From assembly GCA_018895275.1 (NCBI GenBank), contig JAHIOQ010000157.1:1-46372 (forward strand): a DNA stretch of 46,372 nucleotides, in the 5' to 3' direction. Source of the DNA: Candidatus Omnitrophota bacterium (GTDB taxonomy: Bacteria; Omnitrophota; Gorgyraeia; B26-G9). Positions 41,262 through 46,372 of the stretch are shown one piece after another. A program made the position numbers and the translations under genes. Under the pieces are notes generated by a model, which worked only from the letters and a program-made list of their open reading frames with translations, was not told the origin of the DNA and did no database searches. How positions within the stretch are numbered: the first letter of the stretch is position 1; each line of letters starts with the position of its first letter.

Positions 41262-41888
41262 TTACCCCTCAAGATTCGGTATAACGGTCACTACCACGCC
41301 CTGCACCTGAAAATCGTTCCCTGCTACGATAGGTTTATGCGCCTTATTCGTTGAACGCGGTTTCAATACCACAGCTTGCGCAGATGCCGAATACTCTTTT
41401 ATGGTAACTTCATTATCAACCAACGCGGCAATTGTATCCCCATTTTCTGCCGTCGGTTGTTTCCTTACCAAAAGAAAATCTCCGCCGTTAATACCTTTCT
41501 TATTCATTGAATCGCCTTTTGCCCGCAAAAGGAAATACTTATGCGGCGGACGGGCCAATTTCACCGAAACAGGAAAAACCGCCTGAATATTTTCCTCGGC
41601 AAAAATCGGCATACCGCACGGCGCTGTTCCTAATAAGGGAATATTTATTGTCTGCATATTGGAATTATCCTCAAAGCCCCTGACAATCTGCAAGGAGCCT
41701 GAGGAATTCCTGCGCAGGATACCTTTAAAGATAAGTTTATTCACCAGCAAAGAGGCGGAGCGGGGCGAGCGGTACCCCAGCTTGTTCATTAAATCCCTTA
41801 AGGAAGGGCACCGGCCGAAATTAATTATGGAGCTTCTTATTTCTTTTAAAGCGCTATTCTCTTTATCTGAAAGGGTGAAAGTCCTCAT
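41262..41888 (-). CDS. lexA: LexA-family self-cleaving repressor
   Basis: 208 residues. Winged helix at 1-70 (FGRCPSLRDLMNKLGYRSPR), then a LexA/S24 peptidase domain. The cleavage site is Cys91-Gly92 (GTAPCGMP) in place of the usual Ala-Gly; Cys-Gly is known from some phage repressors. The catalytic pair is Ser127 (GDSM) and Lys164 (VTIKEY). DNA damage with RecA should cause self-cleavage and derepression. The start codon abuts a palindromic operator TGTATACAATTGTATACA that overlaps the -10, so it represses itself. There is no ribosome site and the predicted transcript starts at the ATG. It may be the cellular LexA or a second, island-linked copy; a partial deletion copy lies upstream of drmE. 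Confidence 0.85.
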   Translation of the reverse strand: MRTFTLSDKENSALKEIRSSIINFGRCPSLRDLMNKLGYRSPRSASLLVNKLIFKGILRRNSSGSLQIVRGFEDNSNMQTINIPLLGTAPCGMPIFAEENIQAVFPVSVKLARPPHKYFLLRAKGDSMNKKGINGGDFLLVRKQPTAENGDTIAALVDNEVTIKEYSASAQAVVLKPRSTNKAHKPIVAGNDFQVQGVVVTVIPNLEG

Positions 41889-41923
41889 GTATACAATTGT
41901 ATACAGCCCGGATAAAAAGTCAA
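41888..41923 (-). promoter_or_regulatory. Promoter and palindromic operator of the lexA-type gene
   Basis: TTGACT (41918-41923), 16-nt spacer, TACAAT (41896-41901). The 18-bp palindrome TGTATACAATTGTATACA (41888-41905) covers the -10 and touches the ATG. Only 7 nt separate the -10 and ATG, so the mRNA should be leaderless. Confidence 0.75.
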
Positions 41924-41939
41924 TGATTTTTACAATTTT

Positions 41940-43031
41940 TTAAGGTTTTTTATCCGCGAACCAACCCTGCGTCTTCACGCAAACCCTGACGAGCATCAGC
42001 ATCACCGGCACCTCAATCAACACCCCGACAACTGTAGCCAGCGAAGCCCCGGAAGACAGGCCGAAAAGGATTGTCGAGGTTGCGATCGCTACCTCAAAAT
42101 GATTGCTTGCACCAACTAATGCTGATGGCGCCGCATCTCGGTAAGGCAATTTTAGCCACTTTGCCAATCCGTAGGTAATCGCGAAGATAAGGCATGTCTG
42201 GATAAAAAGCGGTATGGCAATCAAAAGAATCACCTGCGGCTGATTGATTATCAGCTCTCCCTTAAATAAAAACAGCAGAACAAGCGTTATCAGCAGCGCG
42301 CATATCGAAACCGGGGTCAGATAATGCAGAAATTTTTCCTCAAACCATTTAATTCCTTTTCTGGCGATGAGTTGTTTTCTTGAGTGATAACCCAAAAACA
42401 GCGGCAGGCCGACATAAATCACCACGGACAAAACAATCGTCTGCCAGGGTATCGGCATCTTATTCACACCGAGAAGCCATCCTCCTAAGGGCGCATACAG
42501 AAATAACATCGTCAGCGAATTAATCGCGACCATGACCAGGGTATGGCCGTCATTGCCCCTGGCAAGATGCCCCCAGATCAAAACCATGGCCGTACAGGGG
42601 GCGATGCCGAGCAGGATGCATCCGGCAATATATGACCGGAACAATTCCACCTGCGCCCCGCCCTTTATAATTTCCATTCCCGGCAGCCATCCCTTAAAAA
42701 ACACCCCGAGAAAAAGCATGGCTATGGCCAGCATCGTAAACGGCTTTATGCACCAATTCACAACCAACGTAAGGATTACCGGCTTCGGGGCCTTGCCGGC
42801 CTTAATAATCTCGGCAAAATCTATCTTGACCATGATCGGATACATCATAAAGAAAAGGCATATCGCGATAGGAATGGATACCTGATATATAGAGAACCGG
42901 TCAAGCATAACCGCCATTTGAGGAAATAACTTCCCAAGCATTATTCCCAAGCCGATGGAAATAAGAACCCATACCGTAAGATACCTTTCAAAAAAACTTA
43001 ATCTGCGTTCTTCATGAATAACATGTTCCAT
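41940..43031 (-). CDS. acr3: Arsenite efflux permease ACR3 family
   Basis: 363 residues, about ten membrane segments. Family hallmarks: [15 protein letters not shown] in segment 2-3, [17 protein letters not shown], the conserved Cys in [18 protein letters not shown], and [20 protein letters not shown]. It exports As(III) as the arsenite anion in exchange for protons. It is the last gene of the arsenic operon, 13 nt after the arsG-like gene, with AAGGGGAG before the ATG. Inner membrane. A separate arsenate reductase (arsC) is not in the window. Confidence 0.93.
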   Translation of the reverse strand: MEHVIHEERRLSFFERYLTVWVLISIGLGIMLGKLFPQMAVMLDRFSIYQVSIPIAICLFFMMYPIMVKIDFAEIIKAGKAPKPVILTLVVNWCIKPFTMLAIAMLFLGVFFKGWLPGMEIIKGGAQVELFRSYIAGCILLGIAPCTAMVLIWGHLARGNDGHTLVMVAINSLTMLFLYAPLGGWLLGVNKMPIPWQTIVLSVVIYVGLPLFLGYHSRKQLIARKGIKWFEEKFLHYLTPVSICALLITLVLLFLFKGELIINQPQVILLIAIPLFIQTCLIFAITYGLAKWLKLPYRDAAPSALVGASNHFEVAIATSTILFGLSSGASLATVVGVLIEVPVMLMLVRVCVKTQGWFADKKP

Positions 43032-43044
43032 ACATTGCTCCCCT

Positions 43045-43731
43045 TTAAAATAGTCTTAAAATATAAATTCCTGTATAATACAACCCGACGAGGATAAAAA
43101 TCGCTCCGGTTATTCTGCGGGTGTAATACTCAAGCCTTGTGATTTTGCGGAACCAATGGCTCAATGAGGTCATGCCCAGCGCGATCGCTATCGCGAACAT
43201 AAACACGGGAATCCCCGTGCCGATACCATAAATAAGCGGCAGCAACGCCCCGGCCTTGCTGTTGAGTGCCAGCGGGATAAGGCTGCCGAAAAATAATGCC
43301 GCGGAAACCGGACAAAACGCCAGGGCGAAAACCAGTCCCAGGACAAAAGCCCCCGGTGCTCCGGACTCCACTAGTTTGTTATGATGTTTTTCCGAAAGAG
43401 ATATGCCGGGCAGCCGTATCGAGATTAATTCCAGCAAAAAAAGCCCGGTGACGATCAAAAGCGGCCCCAAGGCCTTAACCAGGTATTTCTGCAAAAACTG
43501 CGCGGCCTGCGGCACGCTTAAGAGGGAACTTATGATTATCCACCCAAGAACCGCGTAAGCAAACATCCTGCCCAGCGTATAGGCAAGCCCACAGATAAAC
43601 ACCATCGCCGGATGCGTTATCTTTTTTGAAAGAAACGATACCGCGGCGATATTTGTCGCCAAGGGGCACGGGCTGATTGAAGTCAATATCCCCAGCCACA
43701 GCGCAGTACCGATACCTATCAGGATCTCCAT
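43045..43731 (-). CDS. arsG: ArsG-like CcdA-family membrane transporter
   Basis: 228 residues, about six membrane segments, CcdA/DsbD-like. It has [14 protein letters not shown] near the start and [13 protein letters not shown] in the second half: two proline-cysteine turns as in CcdA electron carriers. ArsG proteins are reported as exporters for trivalent aromatic amino-arsenicals and sit beside ArsF and a small thioredoxin, as here. The ATG overlaps the arsF stop (TAATG). An alternative is plain disulfide/electron transfer to the ArsF-type protein; the context supports arsenic use either way. Confidence 0.75.
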   Translation of the reverse strand: MEILIGIGTALWLGILTSISPCPLATNIAAVSFLSKKITHPAMVFICGLAYTLGRMFAYAVLGWIIISSLLSVPQAAQFLQKYLVKALGPLLIVTGLFLLELISIRLPGISLSEKHHNKLVESGAPGAFVLGLVFALAFCPVSAALFFGSLIPLALNSKAGALLPLIYGIGTGIPVFMFAIAIALGMTSLSHWFRKITRLEYYTRRITGAIFILVGLYYTGIYILRLF

Positions 43732-44156
43732 TATTGCGCTTCCTTTAAAAACCCGCGGATTTCCCGCGTTACATAATCAATAAACGTCTGCTTACTGCGG
43801 ACGCAGTCCCAAATCTTATCCAGATTCTTTGATTTTATCTCCTTACCATCCTTAACCCTGGACAATATGAGCGACTTTGTATAAAGCTGGTAATCGGTTA
43901 CAAAATGCTCGTTTCCGCGTTCTTCCACATTAACCGACTTAAACTCGATTTCTCCCGAATCAAGCGCGTCTTTAAAATTAGTCTCGATCGCTTCTCTGGC
44001 GTAGCGCTCCATATTGTTGCAGGTAACGCAGCGAAACGAGCCGTGAAAGTAATAGGCAATAACCTTTCCCGCAGGCTTATTCTCTTCGGCAAAGACCGGA
44101 GAAATTACGCTGATTACCGCAGCCGCCGTCAGAAACATTGCAATTAATTTCTTCAA
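43731..44156 (-). CDS. arsF: ArsF-like exported protein
   Basis: 141 residues. Signal peptide: MKKLIAMFL, hydrophobic core, SPVFA-EE. The mature part has HGSFRCVTCNNMERYAREAI (a thioredoxin-fold-like C-x2-C) and ends in a charged helical tail. It belongs to the family named nitrophenyl compound nitroreductase subunit ArsF, found in arsenic clusters with ArsG. The start is TTG with GGGAGGG in front. It is probably a periplasmic redox partner of the ArsG-like membrane protein. The exact substrate is not visible. Confidence 0.75.
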   Translation of the reverse strand: MKKLIAMFLTAAAVISVISPVFAEENKPAGKVIAYYFHGSFRCVTCNNMERYAREAIETNFKDALDSGEIEFKSVNVEERGNEHFVTDYQLYTKSLILSRVKDGKEIKSKNLDKIWDCVRSKQTFIDYVTREIRGFLKEAQ

Positions 44157-44184
44157 TTTTCCCTCCCGTGATTTTTGACAAAAA

Positions 44185-44421
44185 CTACTGTTTTGAAATG
44201 AATTTCTTAATCTCGTCTTTATTTAATACCTTGCCCGAAGAAACCACCTTTCCGTCCACGGCCAAGGCCGGAGTCATCATCACCCCGTATTCGGTGATTT
44301 TATCGATATCCGTGACCTTAACAATATCCGCCTGAACACTCAGCTCCTTGACTGCCGCCTCCGCGTTGGCAGTCAGCTGTCTGCATTTCGCACAGCCCAC
44401 CCCCAGAATTTCAATTTTCAT
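44185..44421 (-). CDS. Small thioredoxin-like protein (redox-active disulfide type)
   Basis: 78 residues: MKIEILGVGCAKCRQLTANA with active-site C-x2-C (Cys10, Cys13), the cis-Pro loop as MMTPALAVDG, and a short C-terminal helix. It is cytoplasmic, no signal. This miniature fold is common in arsenic and permease operons, where it is thought to pass electrons or bind the metalloid. AAAGGAG lies before the ATG. It is followed 28 nt later by the arsF-like gene. Confidence 0.88.
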   Translation of the reverse strand: MKIEILGVGCAKCRQLTANAEAAVKELSVQADIVKVTDIDKITEYGVMMTPALAVDGKVVSSGKVLNKDEIKKFISKQ

Positions 44422-44440
44422 CCTTTGTCTCCTTTCAGTC

Positions 44441-44470
44441 GCTCAGGATGCCTCTGAGCCTGTCGAACGG
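44441..44470. repeat. Dispersed 'CTGAGCCTGTCGAA' type repeat
   Basis: GCTCAGGATGCCTCTGAGC forms a small stem, and the following CTGTCGAACGG completes a word seen between genes in many bacterial genomes. It lies within the arsenic operon, in front of the thioredoxin ribosome site. Confidence 0.45.
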
Positions 44471-44487
44471 GCATTTTACGCCTCCAT

Positions 44488-44607
44488 TTATTTTTTCACT
44501 GCTGAAACTTTTACGCTAACTACCGCATCTTGAGCGGCCTCAAGATTATCAAACATAGCGTCCGCAGGATAACTTGACTCACTGATCACTTTCACATCTT
44601 GAAATCC
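44488..44607 (-). pseudogene. C-terminal remnant of an arsenite methyltransferase-like gene
   Basis: Directly after the permease stop the same frame continues for 39 codons: GFQDVKVISESSYPADAMF, then AAQDAVVSVKVSAVKK and stop. This matches the end of ArsM-type methyltransferases, which finish with a GF-x-DV-x-(V/I) strand, Tyr-Pro, and SVKVSAVK. The catalytic part and start are gone. A deletion seems to have fused the permease gene end to the arsM end. The earlier operon probably also methylated arsenite. Confidence 0.65.
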
Positions 44608-45780
44608 TTATTTAACTATCGCTCCGAATAATATTCCGCTCAACGTCGCCATGATAATCACCAGGCTCACATAAACCACGGTCTTCTTTGTGCCGATAAT
44701 GCCGCGGATAACCAGCATGCTCGGCAGGCTCAAGGCCGGCCCGGCTAACAGCAAGGCCAGGCTCGGGCCTTTCCCCATACCCGAACCAATCAATCCCTGC
44801 AATATCGGCACCTCGGTCAAGGTGGCAAAATACATGAACGCACCGCTAAACGAGGCAAAAAAATTCGCCAAAAGCGAATTGCCGCCCACGGCCTTTTTAA
44901 TAACCCAGGAAGGAATCAGGCCTTCGTATCCGGGACGGCCAAGCAGCAACCCCGCAACCGCCACGCCGATAAGCAGCAAGGGCATAATCTGTTTCGCGAA
45001 TGTCCACGCGCTCCGCGTCCATTCCTTGATTTCATCCTTATTAAACCACTTAAAAAGCATAACCCCGGTTACGCCAAGAAACCCTATCGCCAGGTACCAT
45101 TTCACCGCGAATATCCTTGCCCATAACCCGCTGTCCACGGTTTGCGGCCGTGCCCAGTTGGCAAACACAAGAAACCCGACCATGGAGGCGAAATAGGCCG
45201 CGTTTTGAAGCAGCGTCCTTGTTTCTTTAACCTCTCCGGTGATCAAATCGCCGTCTGTTTTCCTTAGCCGTTCCTCTTTAATAAAGATAAGATGCATCAA
45301 TAGCCCGATAACCACACTGAAAACCACAGCGCCCACAGCGCGGGCAAGGCCAAGCTGCCAGCCGAGGATTCTCGCGGTCATGATAATCGCCAGGACATTA
45401 ATCGCCGGGCCGGAATAGAGAAACGCCGTCGCCGGCCCCAGACCCGCGCCCCTTTTATATATACCGGAGAATAACGGTAAAACCGTGCATGAGCATACCG
45501 CCAGAATTGTTCCCGAAACAGAGGCCACGCTGTAGGCAAGCAGCTTATTCGCCTTTGCCCCGAAATATTTAATCACCGATGCCTGGCTGACAAATACGGA
45601 AATCGCTCCCGCTATAAAAAACGCGGGCACCAGGCAAAGCAGCACATGCTCCCTGGCGTACCAGCGCACCAATGCCAGGGATTCAAACAGAGGATTCCTA
45701 AACGTCAGCAATTCCACCGGCAGAAAAAAACACCCCGCGAACACCGCGGCCATGAGTAAAAACTTTTTCCCTTCTTTCAT
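44608..45780 (-). CDS. arsP: ArsP-type permease (organoarsenical efflux)
   Basis: 390 residues with about eight to ten membrane segments. The signature of the permease family is TILAVCSCTVLPLFSGIYKR with GAGLGPATAFLYSGPAINVL, repeated in the second half as LLAGPALSLPSMLVIRGI. ArsP exports trivalent methylated or aromatic arsenicals; related members move other metals, so the substrate is inferred from the arsenic neighbours. It lies 14 nt after arsR. The segment between membrane halves (about 155-175) is charged and cytoplasmic. Confidence 0.83.
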   Translation of the reverse strand: MKEGKKFLLMAAVFAGCFFLPVELLTFRNPLFESLALVRWYAREHVLLCLVPAFFIAGAISVFVSQASVIKYFGAKANKLLAYSVASVSGTILAVCSCTVLPLFSGIYKRGAGLGPATAFLYSGPAINVLAIIMTARILGWQLGLARAVGAVVFSVVIGLLMHLIFIKEERLRKTDGDLITGEVKETRTLLQNAAYFASMVGFLVFANWARPQTVDSGLWARIFAVKWYLAIGFLGVTGVMLFKWFNKDEIKEWTRSAWTFAKQIMPLLLIGVAVAGLLLGRPGYEGLIPSWVIKKAVGGNSLLANFFASFSGAFMYFATLTEVPILQGLIGSGMGKGPSLALLLAGPALSLPSMLVIRGIIGTKKTVVYVSLVIIMATLSGILFGAIVK

Positions 45781-45794
45781 CGCAGCCTTTCTGC

Positions 45795-46151
45795 TTACGC
45801 GCAGCAGAGCCTTTCCCTGTCTGCCTTCTTTGCCTTCGCGTTATCTCCCAGAACGACACTATCGGAACCAACCCATTTGTCCAGATTATTAACAAAAGTC
45901 CTGGCGTAGGCGTTTTGCGGCGCGAGATAATAATTCGTCCAGAACCCGTCGTTCCCGCTCCTGATAAACCCCGCGCTTTTTAACTTCTTAAGATGCCTGG
46001 AAACGCTCGGCTGCGCAATCCCCAGAACAAACGCAATCTCACAGACACACATCTTTCGTATCCGCAGCATATTCAGGATACGGATTCTGTTCATGTCCGC
46101 AGACGCCTTTGCCGCATTATCCAGGTCTTTAATCGATATGTCGCTGCCCAT
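45795..46151 (-). CDS. arsR: ArsR-family arsenic-responsive repressor
   Basis: 118 residues. Winged helix with DMNRIRILNMLRIRKMCVCE: the C-x-C in the recognition-proximal helix is the standard As(III)/Sb(III) site of ArsR (ELCVCD). HTH: IAQPSVSRHLKKLKSAGF. A further Cys pair at the end (ERLCCA) could add a third ligand. It begins the operon. The promoter and a 10-bp inverted repeat operator lie just upstream, overlapping the -10, so arsenite would release it and switch on the five following genes. GGGGTG serves as ribosome site. Confidence 0.92.
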   Translation of the reverse strand: MGSDISIKDLDNAAKASADMNRIRILNMLRIRKMCVCEIAFVLGIAQPSVSRHLKKLKSAGFIRSGNDGFWTNYYLAPQNAYARTFVNNLDKWVGSDSVVLGDNAKAKKADRERLCCA

Positions 46152-46164
46152 TATTTACACCCCA

Positions 46165-46216
46165 ACTAAATAGCCATCCTGCTATTTAGTATACACGATG
46201 TCGTTACCTTTGTCAA
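46165..46216 (-). promoter_or_regulatory. arsR promoter and operator
   Basis: TTGACA (46211-46216), 17-nt spacer, TATACT (46188-46193): a near-consensus promoter. The operator ACTAAATAGC / GCTATTTAGT (46165-46190, 6-nt centre) overlaps the -10 and the transcription start. Confidence 0.85.
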
Positions 46217-46265
46217 TTAACATGATTCATGAATTCCAATCCAGACACTGTACGGCCTAAAAAAA

Positions 46266-46337
46266 GCATCCCGTGGACCGTTGATGGTTTTTCTTCTTGC
46301 ACAAACATATTTTTGCAAACCATCAGCTTTGGGATGC
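46266..46337. repeat. Nested inverted repeat at the right edge
   Basis: Three paired layers: GCATCCC (46266-46272) with GGGATGC (46331-46337), TGATGGTTT (46282-46290) with AAACCATCA (46317-46325), and TTGCA with TGCAA inside. Such a long imperfect hairpin could be a transposon end, a structured RNA, or a bidirectional terminator. It lies beyond the arsR promoter, and no gene is visible in 46217-46372. Confidence 0.6.
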
Positions 46338-46372
46338 GGATCACTCTGTCTCAAGACCACGAATGAGTAAGC

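Noticed and set aside
1-46372. CRISPR arrays, tRNA and rRNA genes
   Set aside because: No regularly spaced identical repeats with unique spacers, and no cloverleaf or rRNA-like stretches were seen on either strand.

Overview
The window reads as a contig from an uncultured bacterium with a Gram-negative type of envelope. My best guess is Candidatus Omnitrophota. That rests on style rather than a marker gene: a small exported lipoprotein of the DUF3568 type, signal-peptide proteins with enzyme-like domains, a Rex repressor and multi-sensor histidine kinases. No rRNA or tRNA was found. Almost every gene is on the minus strand.

Region by region. (1) 1-5.1 kb: an open frame cut by the window edge, a truncated YcaO remnant, a PilZ protein, a lipoprotein, a short signal-peptide protein and a predicted exported receiver-phosphoglycerate kinase fusion. 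A 50-residue possible zinc-finger gene (4900-5052) sits on the plus strand. (2) 5.1-12.6 kb: an RlmL-like RNA methyltransferase, a small membrane protein, an ABC-F ATPase, a frameshifted histidine kinase, a large Cache-HAMP-GAF-PAS histidine kinase, a DUF3820 protein and a DUF4186-like fragment. (3) 12.6-17.1 kb: serC-serA for serine synthesis, an ORF-less group II intron-like element, and rex with two Rex-type operators. (4) 17.2-41.1 kb: a defence island, described below. (5) 41.2-46.2 kb: a LexA-type repressor, then an arsenic and organoarsenical resistance operon in the order arsR, permease, an arsM-like remnant, a small thioredoxin, arsF-like, arsG-like and acr3.

The defence island contains, from right to left and in transcription order: a predicted GATC restriction-modification set (Dam-type methyltransferase, MutH/Sau3AI-type endonuclease, second DNA methyltransferase), a coiled-coil protein, an AAA/DUF4143 ATPase with its own promoter and operator, the remains of a restriction subunit, a SEC-C protein, a DISARM-like set (drmE-like, drmA, drmB) followed by a SWIM-SNF2 helicase, a TcmP/three-Cys-motif pair, and a SIR2 protein with a 1,087-residue partner.

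The most interesting points are these. The DISARM-like set mixes a class 2 protein (DrmE) with a class 1-type SNF2 helicase and lacks recognisable drmC and an adjacent methyltransferase. An exact 32-bp direct repeat lies at the 3' end of the SNF2 gene and in front of the coiled-coil gene, suggesting that the two were once neighbours. A collapsed copy of the lexA promoter and lexA catalytic-lysine region sits upstream of drmE. There are many gene remnants, so the region has been reshuffled repeatedly. All calls are from reading the sequence; no database search was run.
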